The translations under genes and the position numbers were made by a program. Below, one piece after another: positions 1-8,700 of a DNA stretch of 64,000 bases. The number at the start of each line of letters is the position of its first letter. Positions within the stretch are counted from its first letter, which is position 1. The notes beneath the pieces were generated by a model. The model was not told the DNA's origin and did no database searches. It saw nothing but the letters and a program-made list of their open reading frames with translations. The stretch is from CAZDXJ01 sp050303615 (lineage in GTDB: Bacteria > Pseudomonadota > Gammaproteobacteria > Methylococcales > Methylomonadaceae), in NCBI GenBank assembly GCA_050303615.1, contig JBNLCC010000094.1:39594-103593 (forward strand). Direction: 5' to 3'.

Positions 1-926
1 ACCGGTAAACGGCCGACAAATTCGGGGATTAATCCGTATTTAATCAGATCTTCCGCTTCCACTTCCGAAAAAACCTCGCCAATATTTTTATTTTCCTGTT
101 TGGTTTTCACTTCAGCAGAAAAACCGATGCCACCTTTCTCGGAGCGGGCCTGAATCACTTTGTCCAAGCCGGCGAAAGCGCCGCCGACAATAAATAAAAT
201 ATTGGCGGTATTAACCTGCAAAAATTCCTGCTGCGGATGTTTACGTCCGCCCTGCGGCGGTACCGAGGCGATGGTACCCTCTATCAATTTAAGCAGTGCC
301 TGCTGCACACCTTCACCGGACACATCCCGGGTAATCGAAGGATTATCCGCTTTCCTGGAAATTTTATCGATTTCATCGATATAAACAATGCCGGACTCCG
401 CCTTAGCGACGTCATAATCACATTTTTGGAGAATTTTCTGGATAATATTTTCCACATCCTCGCCAACGTATCCGGCTTCAGTCAAAGTCGTGGCGTCGGC
501 AATCGTAAACGGCACATCCAACAATTTAGCCAACGTTTCGGCGAGTAACGTTTTACCGGAACCGGTAGGACCAATCAGCAGGATATTACTCTTGCTTAAT
601 TCGACGTCGTCTTTTTTTGATTTACTGCGTAACCGCTTATAATGGTTATAAACAGCCACTGCCAGAATTTTCTTGGCACTTTCCTGGCCAATAACGTATT
701 CGTCCAGCACCTCTTTAATTTCCTTGGGTTTCGGTAACTCCCCTTCTGCGGATGAAGACTCTTCCTTCAGCTCATCCCTGATGATGTCATTACAGAGTTC
801 AACGCATTCATCGCAGACATAGACGGAAGGCCCTGCGATCAGTTTTCTTACTTCATGCTGACTTTTACCGCAAAAAGAACAATAAAGAAGTTTGTCGTCA
901 TCTCTGCCGTTTCTATCATCACTCAT
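1..926 (-). CDS. clpX: ATP-dependent Clp protease ATP-binding subunit ClpX (C-terminus beyond window)
   Basis: AAA+ unfoldase that feeds tagged substrates to the ClpP peptidase in the cytoplasm. About 308 codons are present; the remaining roughly 115 residues lie beyond base 1. The N-terminus carries a four-cysteine zinc-binding domain (CSFC at residues 16-19, CDEC at 38-41). A Walker A motif GPTGSGKT lies near residues 117-124 and Walker B YIDEIDK follows. The start at 926 is preceded by TAGGAG (935-940). It lies downstream of clpP on the same strand with a 161 bp gap, so it may have its own promoter as well as read-through from tig-clpP. Identification is secure; the truncation is only the window edge. 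Confidence 0.97.
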   Translation of the reverse strand, partial: MSDDRNGRDDDKLLYCSFCGKSQHEVRKLIAGPSVYVCDECVELCNDIIRDELKEESSSAEGELPKPKEIKEVLDEYVIGQESAKKILAVAVYNHYKRLRSKSKKDDVELSKSNILLIGPTGSGKTLLAETLAKLLDVPFTIADATTLTEAGYVGEDVENIIQKILQKCDYDVAKAESGIVYIDEIDKISRKADNPSITRDVSGEGVQQALLKLIEGTIASVPPQGGRKHPQQEFLQVNTANILFIVGGAFAGLDKVIQARSEKGGIGFSAEVKTKQENKNIGEVFSEVEAEDLIKYGLIPEFVGRLP

Positions 927-1087
927 CTATCAGACTCCTACGCTACACAAGTCAAATTAATTATCCCGGAAATATTAGTACGTAATGTCGCTTCCGGATC
1001 GATAACCAACAAACTTCTTAGAAGGTTTTTCGGTTTATTATGCTCTAAGAATATAACTTATGGCCAAAATTACCAACCGTTATTTTC

Positions 1088-1738
1088 TTAATAAGCTGTT
1101 CTGCTCGTCAAAACCTGATCAACAAGACCGTAATTGACCGCATCTTCGGCACTTAAAAAATTGTCCCGATCAGTATCCTGCTGAATTTTTTCTATGTCCT
1201 GGCCGGTGTGTTTTGCCAAAATTTTATTTAACTTATCGCGTATCAGAAGAATTTCTTTGGCATGAATGTCAATATCGGAGGCCTGGCCTTGGAACCCGCC
1301 CAGTGGCTGATGAATCATGACTCTCGAATGCGGCAGGCAAAAACGCTTACTACTCGCCCCTCCCGCCAGCAATAGAGCTCCCATACTGGCCGCCTGGCCG
1401 ATACACATGGTGCTTACATCCGGCTTGACGAACTGCATAGTATCGTAAATAGACATACCTGCAGTCACTGAACCGCCCGGCGAATTGATATATAAATGAA
1501 TGTCCTTGTCGGGGTTTTCAGATTCCAGAAACAGCAACTGAGCGACGATCAGATTAGCCATGTAATCTTCGACTTGACCGACAAGGAATATCACGCGCTC
1601 TTTCAGCAGGCGGGAGTAAATATCAAAAGAACGCTCTCCTCGGGCTGTCTGCTCGACAACAATCGGAACCAACCCGCCGGCGGCTTGCGGCGAAACGATA
1701 GGGTTTATTTCATTAGCACAATATCTGTATTTATCCAT
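1088..1738 (-). CDS. clpP: ATP-dependent Clp protease proteolytic subunit ClpP
   Basis: Serine peptidase that forms the tetradecameric Clp protease chamber. The 216-residue product has the expected catalytic triad: Ser118 in GQAASMG, His143 in MIHQP and Asp192 in TDRDN, with the spacing typical of the family. The tig stop codon directly abuts this start (TAAATG, no intervening base), which indicates translational coupling. The gene order tig-clpP-clpX is the classic gammaproteobacterial arrangement. About 20 N-terminal residues precede the conserved core and are probably removed as a propeptide, as in other ClpPs. Confidence 0.97.
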   Translation of the reverse strand: MDKYRYCANEINPIVSPQAAGGLVPIVVEQTARGERSFDIYSRLLKERVIFLVGQVEDYMANLIVAQLLFLESENPDKDIHLYINSPGGSVTAGMSIYDTMQFVKPDVSTMCIGQAASMGALLLAGGASSKRFCLPHSRVMIHQPLGGFQGQASDIDIHAKEILLIRDKLNKILAKHTGQDIEKIQQDTDRDNFLSAEDAVNYGLVDQVLTSRTAY

Positions 1739-3049
1739 TTACTGGCCCTGTTGATTCATCAGCGCTTCAAAAGTAGTTGATTCCTCGTTTACTTTCACCC
1801 GGTCGAGAATCCAATCAACCGCCTGGTCTTCCAGCACCATCCGTTCCACTTCCGCGAGAAGGTTCTTATCGCCAAAATAGTAATTCACCACCTCTTCGGG
1901 GTGCTCATAACTTTGCGCCAGATCTTCTACGGTTGAACGCACCCGCGCATTGTCCAACTTGATTTCGTTTGCGACGACAACTTCACCTAAAATTAATGAC
2001 AACGCCACGCGTCTGCGGGCTTCCTTTTCAAATCCCTCACGAGGCAAATTCATGTCCTCGATATTTTCGTTCCGTTTTTTCGCATTCTCGATATAGGGTT
2101 GCATCATGGCGTCGATTTCCCGATCCACCATCGTATTGGGCAACGTAATTTTAAACCGGTCGAACAACTGATCCATTAACGCTTTTTTGGTTTTTGCGCG
2201 TACCGCCTGGGTCAGCTCGCGCTGCATGTTTTCCTTGATATCATTGCGAAAGCGCTCCATGTCGCCGTCTTCTATGCCGTAATCCTTAATAAAATCCACA
2301 TCCACTTCAGGCAAAAAAGGTTCTTCAACCTTAGATACCGTGACATCGAATTGCGCGGTTTTTCCAGCCAAATCCTCATTCCCGTAATCATTGGGGAAAG
2401 TCAATTCAAACGTTTTATTATCACCGGCGTTCAATCCCACCAAATTATCCTCAAACCCCGGAATCATCTGCTGTTCGCCAATAATAATTTTGTAATCATC
2501 TATCGTTCCATCGGTAAAGTTTTCACCGTCTTTGGTTCCGGAAAAACTAACCGTCACGCGATCAGACTGCCGGGAAGGCTGCTCAGCAACCTTCCAGTCT
2601 TTTTTTTGCACTCTCAGTTTTTCGATCATCGCCTCCAGGTCAGCATCCTCCACTTCGGCAATCTGCCTGGTTACCTCCAGATTTTCAATGCCTTCCAACG
2701 AAACTTCCGGAAAAACTTCAAATTCCGCGATATATTCAAAACCCTTGCCTTCGCCGGTTTCTTCACTCGGCACAATACTAGGCGGACCGGCGGGTTTTTG
2801 CTGCTGTTCCTGCAACGCCTCGACGTAACTGGATTGAATAAGTTCGCCGGTAACTTCGTTTCTAATCTGGGGCCCGTACATTTTTTTCACAACGTGTTGA
2901 GGCACTTTGCCCGGACGAAACCCTTTCAGCTTGACTTGCCGGGCAGCTGTTTTCAACCGGGCTTCCATTTTTTCCTGTATCAATTCTTCAGGGACATGAA
3001 CGGTCATTTTTCTGCTTAATTCAGATGTCTTTTCGACAGAAACTTGCAT
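1739..3049 (-). CDS. tig: trigger factor (ribosome-associated chaperone, peptidyl-prolyl isomerase)
   Basis: Ribosome-bound chaperone that receives nascent chains at the exit tunnel. The 436 residues match the family length. The N-terminal ribosome-binding domain holds the signature GFRPGKVP (residues 44-51), followed by an FKBP-type PPIase domain (about 150-245) and a helical C-terminal chaperone domain. It is the first gene of the tig-clpP-clpX set, and its stop codon touches the clpP start. The upstream stretch to the tRNA gene (3050-3171) presumably holds the promoter; I could not pick a convincing -35/-10 pair there. Confidence 0.96.
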   Translation of the reverse strand: MQVSVEKTSELSRKMTVHVPEELIQEKMEARLKTAARQVKLKGFRPGKVPQHVVKKMYGPQIRNEVTGELIQSSYVEALQEQQQKPAGPPSIVPSEETGEGKGFEYIAEFEVFPEVSLEGIENLEVTRQIAEVEDADLEAMIEKLRVQKKDWKVAEQPSRQSDRVTVSFSGTKDGENFTDGTIDDYKIIIGEQQMIPGFEDNLVGLNAGDNKTFELTFPNDYGNEDLAGKTAQFDVTVSKVEEPFLPEVDVDFIKDYGIEDGDMERFRNDIKENMQRELTQAVRAKTKKALMDQLFDRFKITLPNTMVDREIDAMMQPYIENAKKRNENIEDMNLPREGFEKEARRRVALSLILGEVVVANEIKLDNARVRSTVEDLAQSYEHPEEVVNYYFGDKNLLAEVERMVLEDQAVDWILDRVKVNEESTTFEALMNQQGQ

Positions 3050-3171
3050 TTCCTTACCTCAAAAATAAAAATATCTAAAATTACGGGACTTAAAATTTAA
3101 TGCGGACAACAGATTATATGAAAAAATCAACGGAGTGCGTTAATTCAATTGAATATATGCGCATCGGATCG

Positions 3172-3256
3172 TGGTGCGAATGGAGAGACTCGAACTCTCA
3201 CGGGATATCCCACTGGAACCTAAATCCAGCGCGTCTACCAGTTCCGCCACATTCGC
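3172..3256 (-). tRNA. tRNA-Leu (anticodon UAG)
   Basis: The minus strand folds as an 85-nt tRNA with a long variable arm. The acceptor stem GCGAATG pairs with CATTCGC, the discriminator is A, and CCA is encoded. The anticodon loop TTTAGGT gives anticodon TAG (UAG), reading CUA leucine codons. The T-loop GTTCGAGTC is canonical. The long variable arm fits a class II leucine tRNA. It lies immediately upstream of tig on the same strand. Confidence 0.96.
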
Positions 3257-3390
3257 TTTGTAAAATGAATCGCGTATTATACCTTAATTTTAGTCGTTAA
3301 CAATTAAATAATGGAATTGTTTGCCTAGCGTAGATATTGCCTTAACAAGGTCTCGCACAAGCCATTATTTACCAACACATCCCGCGTTGA

Positions 3391-4242
3391 TCAATGACTC
3401 ACTTTAACAATGATTCCCGTTGCTCGCACAGCCTCTGCAAATTGCTGCAATTGCTTCTCGGAAAGCGGCGCCAATCTATCTGCTTCGGGCTGCGTCGACG
3501 GCCTGGCAATGGTATATAGCAATACGCCCTGCAAATCGACTTGCGCAGTAATATACGCCAACAAATCCAAATACGCCTTTCGTTCTTTTTGCGACGGTCC
3601 CTGGTTATCAATGCGGAATAAACAGGTTTGCAGCCAGGTCGGACAAAGCCTGGCGCATGCTAGCAGGTTATTGATATACGTGCGTTGCGTTATCGCAGCA
3701 TGATTGATATTTTTCCTGCCTGCCACCGTTGCGCTGTCCAGTTTAAACCACACTTGCCCGTGAAAATCATGAAGCGAAGCCAATCCTCGCCGCACCTTTT
3801 GTCGATGAACCAGACTGCCGTTGGTGATCAATACTATTTTCGGCTGTTCAGGTATGTTCGTTTCCGCGAGCAATTCCCCGATTAGTGATACAACAGCATC
3901 GAATTCTTTGGCACTGGTCGGTTCGCCATTTCCGGAAATTGCCACATCCTTGATTAAACGCCTATCGGCCGGAATTTGAAAGCGCTTATAAAAATCTCCG
4001 TGCTGCACTTCATTTAACATGAATCGTAATTCCTGCCGTAATAAATGCATATCAATGTCAGGTGCCGATCCTCTTATCAGATCCGGCACTTGGCAATAAA
4101 TGCACCGCCAATTGCAGGCATTATTGGTATTGACATTAACGCCTATCGATAATCCTCCGGAACGCCTGGAGATAACCGGATAGACATACTTCAAACCGGC
4201 CACGTCGCGCCTGTGATCGGTCGTTGTTAGTAAAACTGACAT
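3391..4242 (-). CDS. radical SAM protein of unknown function
   Basis: A 283-residue protein with the radical SAM cluster motif CNWRCIYC (Cys43, Cys47, Cys50), which binds a 4Fe-4S cluster and S-adenosylmethionine. A GNGEP segment near residue 104 matches the SAM-binding glycine-rich/glutamate motif of this superfamily. No auxiliary cysteine cluster (SPASM-type) is evident; the other cysteines are few and scattered. It is transcribed divergently from the Fae paralog at 4430, sharing a 187 bp intergenic region. The substrate cannot be told from sequence. A link to C1 metabolism is only a neighbourhood inference. Confidence 0.8.
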   Translation of the reverse strand: MSVLLTTTDHRRDVAGLKYVYPVISRRSGGLSIGVNVNTNNACNWRCIYCQVPDLIRGSAPDIDMHLLRQELRFMLNEVQHGDFYKRFQIPADRRLIKDVAISGNGEPTSAKEFDAVVSLIGELLAETNIPEQPKIVLITNGSLVHRQKVRRGLASLHDFHGQVWFKLDSATVAGRKNINHAAITQRTYINNLLACARLCPTWLQTCLFRIDNQGPSQKERKAYLDLLAYITAQVDLQGVLLYTIARPSTQPEADRLAPLSEKQLQQFAEAVRATGIIVKVSH

Positions 4243-4324
4243 AAACTATTGCGATGCTCAATTGCTAGATTAATGCTCGACGGCATTTGCCCGCTGGTAT
4301 ACGGATTTTTCCGGCCGGCGTTGT

Positions 4325-4349
4325 TTGACCGGCATAACAACGCGGTCAA
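4325..4349. promoter_or_regulatory. inverted repeat upstream of the Fae paralog
   Basis: A perfect 7-bp inverted repeat (TTGACCG at 4325-4331, CGGTCAA at 4343-4349) lies in the divergent region between the radical SAM gene and the Fae paralog, about 80 bp before the Fae start. The size and spacing would suit a dimeric repressor or activator site. No regulator is known for it, and a promoter could not be assigned with confidence; TATTCTATA at about 4374-4382 is a possible -10 area. Confidence 0.3.
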
Positions 4350-4429
4350 GCCTGCGTGATCAGCATAAACGTGATATTCTATACCACCAAATTAAATTCA
4401 AACGACACAAAAAACTCGGAGGATACAAA

Positions 4430-4978
4430 ATGAGTGAAAGAATTGTAATGCGTACCGGTGAAGCCTTAGTTGCGGGCGGCCCCCCCGGAACCGCTGCGGA
4501 ACCGGAAATCGTCATTGGCGAATTGGACGGCCCGGTAGGCACCGCATTGGCAACTTTAACCGGCGATCAGGTTAAAGGTCACTCTCGCGTATTTGCCATT
4601 CTAAATACCGACATTCAAGTACGCCCCGTTACGCTGATGGTCAGCAAAGTAACCGTCAACAACAGCCGCTACACCAACATTCTAATGGGCACCGTTCAGG
4701 CAGCGATTGCCAACGGCGTTCTCGATGCAGTACGAGCCGGCGATATTCCCAAGGAAAAAGCCAACGATCTCGGCATTATCGTTTCGGTCTGGCTGAATCC
4801 CAGCGTTGCGACCGATGACAACCTGGACCACCAAATCCTGTTCGACATCCATCGCAAAGCGATGGCGCAGGCTATCCATAAAGCCATGACCAATACGCCG
4901 GATATCGATTGGTTATTGGAAAACCAGGATAAAATCACCCATAAATACTTCCAAATGGGCTTGGACGGTAAAATTTAA
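4430..4978 (+). CDS. formaldehyde-activating enzyme (Fae) family paralog
   Basis: Fae condenses formaldehyde with tetrahydromethanopterin. This 182-residue protein has the family framework: GEALV near the N-terminus, then VIGELDGPVG, RPVTLMVSKVT and DDNLDHQILFDIHRKA. In standard Fae the segment after GEALV reads roughly AHIDLIIG, with a histidine proposed as the catalytic acid (His17 in Methylorubrum). Here the matching segment is EPEIVIG, so that histidine appears absent. This suggests a divergent paralog, perhaps a formaldehyde- or pterin-binding protein rather than the main enzyme. The ATG at 4430 is chosen because CTCGGAGGA precedes it; in-frame upstream sequence is not Fae-like. A terminator follows. 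Confidence 0.85.
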   Translation: MSERIVMRTGEALVAGGPPGTAAEPEIVIGELDGPVGTALATLTGDQVKGHSRVFAILNTDIQVRPVTLMVSKVTVNNSRYTNILMGTVQAAIANGVLDAVRAGDIPKEKANDLGIIVSVWLNPSVATDDNLDHQILFDIHRKAMAQAIHKAMTNTPDIDWLLENQDKITHKYFQMGLDGKI

Positions 4979-5003
4979 CTATCGGCCCAAAGTGATACTC
5001 ATT

Positions 5004-5051
5004 GGAAACCGAAGCGCGGTAATGCATTTTTCCCTTCGGTTTCCCCATTTT
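5004..5051 (+). terminator. rho-independent terminator after the Fae paralog
   Basis: An 11-bp perfect stem (GGAAACCGAAG at 5004-5014, CTTCGGTTTCC at 5034-5044) with a 19-nt loop is followed by CCATTTT. It sits 25 bp after the stop codon at 4978, so the gene is probably monocistronic. The T-run is short. Confidence 0.65.
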
Positions 5052-5158
5052 GCTGCACTTATATCCTTATTCGATACAAAGCGCGATCCGACAAACGGCC
5101 AGGCGTTACCTCACCGTTAATTAGCCAAGCAAAGCACTGTCCTCCTTTAGGAAAGACC

Positions 5159-6844
5159 TTATTCACGGTCTATTTCCTGAAAAGCCTTGCCTGTTTCCAA
5201 TGCTTTTATGCAGCTTGAAAAATCCGCATACAACTGCCGTTCGGCAACCAGATCCGGTACCAGACCGATTCGTTCCAACATATCACGGGGCTGCTCCTGC
5301 AACCCGGTGATCAACACCGGAACATTTTTTTTCCGTAGCGCCATCACGGCGTCCTCTATCGCATAAAGCCCCGATTGATCTATATACGGCACCCTGTGCA
5401 TGCGCATAATCACCACATCCACTTCGGGTAACGCGTGCGTCATTGCCTGTAATTTGGCCGCGAATCCGAAAAATATCGGCCCGTCGAAATGCTTGATATA
5501 GACCTTTTTACGGACATCTTCCGACAATCCGGCCTCGTCCTCCCAGGCTTCCTCCCTGGCAAAATCCTCAACCGAACCCATTGCCGATTGGCTTTGGGCG
5601 ATATCGCTCATTTTTTTCATGAACAGGATCGAGGTCAACACCATGCCCACGGCAATGGCCTGCAACAAATCGACAAACACAGTCATACCAAACACCAGCA
5701 GCATGATCACCGATTCGGTACGCGGCACGTGAGCGGTATGTTTTATACATTTATAGTCGATAATGCTAAAACCGACAGTAATCAAAATGCCGGCCAGCAC
5801 CGGCATCGGGATCAATTTTACATAGCCGCCTGCAAGCAGCAAGACCAGCAGCAATAGCATGCCGTGAACCACCCCCGAAATCAACGTTTTGCCGCCGGCA
5901 TTGACGTTGACGGCGGTGCGCAACCCAGCGCCGGCCCCCGGAATACCGCCGAACATTGCCGCGCCGATATTACCCAACCCCTGGCCCACCAATTCCTTGT
6001 TACTGTCGTGCTGCATTTTGCTCATGTTATCGGCAACACTCGAAGTCAGTAAGGAATTGATCGATCCCAAAATAGCCAACGTCAAAGCGGGAATAAAAAT
6101 CGTTGTCATATCGACCCAATCAACCGAGCCCAACGTATCAAGTTTTAATTCGAGCATTCCTTCAGGAATATCCCTGATAATTGCCACGTCCAACCCCATC
6201 GCCGTCGAAACAAAAGTCAATACGACAATGGCAACCAATGGACCGGGAACCGCTCCGGTAATTCTCGGTAACAAATATATGACGGCAATCGTTAAACCGC
6301 ACAGGACTACAGCGGTAAAATTAATCACGTCAATCATTTCCGGTATTTCGCTAAGCATCTCCGGCAGGTTATCCGGCGAAACATACGCGGCTGCCCCTAA
6401 TAGGGGGGAAATCTGTAATACAATAATGATCACCCCGATGCCGCTCATGAATCCCGCCACTACCGGATAGGGCATTAATTTCACATATTGTCCGATTTTA
6501 AGGATACCCAGCACTATCTGTAAAATTCCGGCAAACAAGAAAATCGCCACAATGATCCCCATTGCCGCTTCCAGGCTGCCGTAACTTTCCACCTGCGCTG
6601 CAATCACCACCGCGGAAACCACCGTCATCGGCCCGGTGGGACCGCTAATCCGCACCGGTGTTCCGCCAAAACAGGCGGTAATCAAGCTCAGAGCGATTGC
6701 CCCGTATAAACCCGCCATCGCGCCCATGCCCGACAGTTCGCCGAATGCCAACGCCACGGGCAATGCGGCCATCGCAGCGGCCAAACCGCCTAAAAAATCT
6801 CCCTTCAGATTCGAGGTATCGTTGCTCGATGTTGTTCTAACCAT
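5159..6844 (-). CDS. SulP family inorganic anion transporter
   Basis: Inner-membrane anion permease of 561 residues: a hydrophobic domain with 10-12 or more membrane segments (about 15-410), including the N-terminal signature GLYGAIALSLITACFGGTP, followed by a cytoplasmic STAS domain (about 440-545, core IDQSGLYAIEDAV). SulP proteins carry sulfate, bicarbonate or other anions; sequence alone does not settle which. It follows the fhc operon on the same strand but is separated from fhcC by a strong hairpin terminator, so it is probably its own transcription unit. Confidence 0.9.
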   Translation of the reverse strand: MVRTTSSNDTSNLKGDFLGGLAAAMAALPVALAFGELSGMGAMAGLYGAIALSLITACFGGTPVRISGPTGPMTVVSAVVIAAQVESYGSLEAAMGIIVAIFLFAGILQIVLGILKIGQYVKLMPYPVVAGFMSGIGVIIIVLQISPLLGAAAYVSPDNLPEMLSEIPEMIDVINFTAVVLCGLTIAVIYLLPRITGAVPGPLVAIVVLTFVSTAMGLDVAIIRDIPEGMLELKLDTLGSVDWVDMTTIFIPALTLAILGSINSLLTSSVADNMSKMQHDSNKELVGQGLGNIGAAMFGGIPGAGAGLRTAVNVNAGGKTLISGVVHGMLLLLVLLLAGGYVKLIPMPVLAGILITVGFSIIDYKCIKHTAHVPRTESVIMLLVFGMTVFVDLLQAIAVGMVLTSILFMKKMSDIAQSQSAMGSVEDFAREEAWEDEAGLSEDVRKKVYIKHFDGPIFFGFAAKLQAMTHALPEVDVVIMRMHRVPYIDQSGLYAIEDAVMALRKKNVPVLITGLQEQPRDMLERIGLVPDLVAERQLYADFSSCIKALETGKAFQEIDRE

Positions 6845-6865
6845 ACCTTACACTCTTCGCATGAT

Positions 6866-6899
6866 AAATAAAAAAGGAGAAGCGCCAACTTCTCCTTTC
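6866..6899 (-). terminator. terminator of the fhc operon
   Basis: A perfect 10-bp stem (6873-6882 with 6889-6898) with a 6-nt loop; on the minus strand it is followed by TTTTTTATTTAT. It lies about 95 bp downstream of the fhcC stop codon and 22 bp before the SulP start, and so separates the two units. Confidence 0.85.
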
Positions 6900-6994
6900 T
6901 CACTAATTAACCGCTGTTATCCCACCTGTGTAGCGATCCTTTCGCTTTAAATCGCGTTGCATTGCAGCACATCCCTTAAATGATAATACCGGTA

Positions 6995-7807
6995 CTAAAT
7001 TTTCACCAGAATTTCGCCGCGGCCCGTATTTGCCATGTCCCCACCGAATCGATGCACACAGTTGAAAGCCGCCGAAGTCTCGGCAAATTTGGAATCAAGA
7101 TGTTTTAACGAACCGAACAACAGCGGCAAAAATGCCATCGTGTGTGAGCCGCAATCGTTAAATGTCGGCATCAGTTCGGGCTTGTTCCATAACAGCAATG
7201 TACCGCGCCGCATGCCATAGCCGGCATATATTCCGACCCGGCCCATTACGGCAATGGTCCCGGCAGTCATCCTGGAAGCGCAATAATCGCCGGCATCCCC
7301 TTCGATCAGCAACATACCCCGGCGCATGTGATCACCGGCACGTTCTCCGACATTACCTTTAACCAGCACCATGCCGCCTTTCATACCTTGTTTATTGCCT
7401 GGCAGCGCCGCACCGAGAAAATCGCCGGCATCGCCGTCGATCCGGATAAAACCGCCTTGCATTTCACAGGCTGCATATATATTAGCATTATTAGTGACAT
7501 TGATAACACCAGACTTCATGCCCCACCCCAAGTAAGCGCCGGCGCTGCCTTCGACGGTGATCGTCCCGCCTTCCAATTGCTTGCCAATATTATCCAGCTT
7601 GCGGTAACTGTTTCTGATAACGATATTTTGCGTGTCACTGCCGGTCAGGCTAAACAACTCATCGACGCGGATACTCATTTTACCGCATTGCAGGGTTAAA
7701 GCCCCTATTTCATTCGGATCCATACCGGCAAGCGCCTGACAAACCAGCGGCGACATATCGACGCGCTGTTCCACCCGGTGCCGCAAGCTAAAAGTCAATG
7801 CACTCAT
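6995..7807 (-). CDS. fhcC: formyltransferase/hydrolase complex subunit C
   Basis: Subunit of the methylotroph Fhc complex, homologous to subunit C of archaeal formylmethanofuran dehydrogenase. In bacteria the complex transfers formyl from H4MPT to a methanofuran analogue and hydrolyses it to formate. The 270 residues show the repeated glycine-rich beta-helix pattern (such as GYGMRRGTL, GAGAYLGWGMKSG-like turns) shared with the glutamate synthase alpha C-terminal domain. Its ATG overlaps the fhcD stop by 4 bases (ATGA). It is the last gene of the operon and is followed by a terminator. Confidence 0.95.
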   Translation of the reverse strand: MSALTFSLRHRVEQRVDMSPLVCQALAGMDPNEIGALTLQCGKMSIRVDELFSLTGSDTQNIVIRNSYRKLDNIGKQLEGGTITVEGSAGAYLGWGMKSGVINVTNNANIYAACEMQGGFIRIDGDAGDFLGAALPGNKQGMKGGMVLVKGNVGERAGDHMRRGMLLIEGDAGDYCASRMTAGTIAVMGRVGIYAGYGMRRGTLLLWNKPELMPTFNDCGSHTMAFLPLLFGSLKHLDSKFAETSAAFNCVHRFGGDMANTGRGEILVKI

Positions 7808-8700
7808 TGCATAATCTCCTGTAAATGAAAATGGTAAGGGCCTAATTTACCGCCGTAATTTCCAGCGCTGATACGCTTAATGCCGTTGTAGGCGCCAATC
7901 GAACAGAAAGTCTCCATACCGGCACGCATGGCTTTTTTGATATCTTCCTCAGTCAAGCCGTCCACCACGATTTCCATCACCGACTCAACGCCCGGAGACA
8001 ACTTCGTGCGAGTAATCCCTTTCAGCGTCGGACAAAACGCCTCGTTAGTCGATGCTCCGAGGGAAGCATATTTCGACCCGACTTTTGAACCGGAACGTAC
8101 AACGCCACCGGGAAACGGCAAAATCACATTAGGGACTTTACGCATCGCTTCGACGGCTTTTTCGCAGGCGTGTAGTGCATCAACCTCCGATTCCGCCAAA
8201 ATCAACAAGTTGCCGCCGCCGATAGCATCGACTTGGCCGGTTGTCTCTTCCACCAGGAATTCGCCGTCCATTACCGGAATACGCCAATACCGTTTACCGC
8301 CGATTTGTTTGGAAATCTGGTAGCCGTCGCCGAAATAGCGCAGATTTTTTCCCAGCGGAATCCGCTTGCCACCATCGATTCCGGAAAACAAGGCGGACGT
8401 CGGTGAAGTCAACACACTTTGTCCGGCCCGGGTTTCCAATTGCTTCATCAGTCCCTTGCCACCCATGGTAAACAGCATCGCCGAAACCCCCGGCCTGCCG
8501 TCCGGTGTTTCAGAGGGATCCAAAACCCGTTCAATATCAGCTTCACAGCCGCAGCCGATTACCGACGTTGCAAAGCCGGTCATGGATTTCGCGGAATTAT
8601 ATGCCCATTGTTCCGTTTGTGCGGTAATAATCACGCGCGTCGCTTTCATCGGGAAAGCTTCGGCGAAAGTATCGTCGATTTGCACGCCATTGAGTATCAT
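7804..8700 (-). CDS. fhcD: formylmethanofuran-tetrahydromethanopterin formyltransferase
   Basis: Ftr-type formyltransferase (FhcD), 298 residues, the usual length. It moves the formyl group from formyl-H4MPT to methanofuran within the Fhc complex. The start MILNGVQIDDTFAEAFPMKATR and internal GFATSVIGCGCEA are typical of the family. It overlaps its neighbours by 4 bases on both sides (ATGA with fhcA upstream and with fhcC downstream), so translation of A, D and C is coupled. Confidence 0.96.
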   Translation of the reverse strand: MILNGVQIDDTFAEAFPMKATRVIITAQTEQWAYNSAKSMTGFATSVIGCGCEADIERVLDPSETPDGRPGVSAMLFTMGGKGLMKQLETRAGQSVLTSPTSALFSGIDGGKRIPLGKNLRYFGDGYQISKQIGGKRYWRIPVMDGEFLVEETTGQVDAIGGGNLLILAESEVDALHACEKAVEAMRKVPNVILPFPGGVVRSGSKVGSKYASLGASTNEAFCPTLKGITRTKLSPGVESVMEIVVDGLTEEDIKKAMRAGMETFCSIGAYNGIKRISAGNYGGKLGPYHFHLQEIMQ

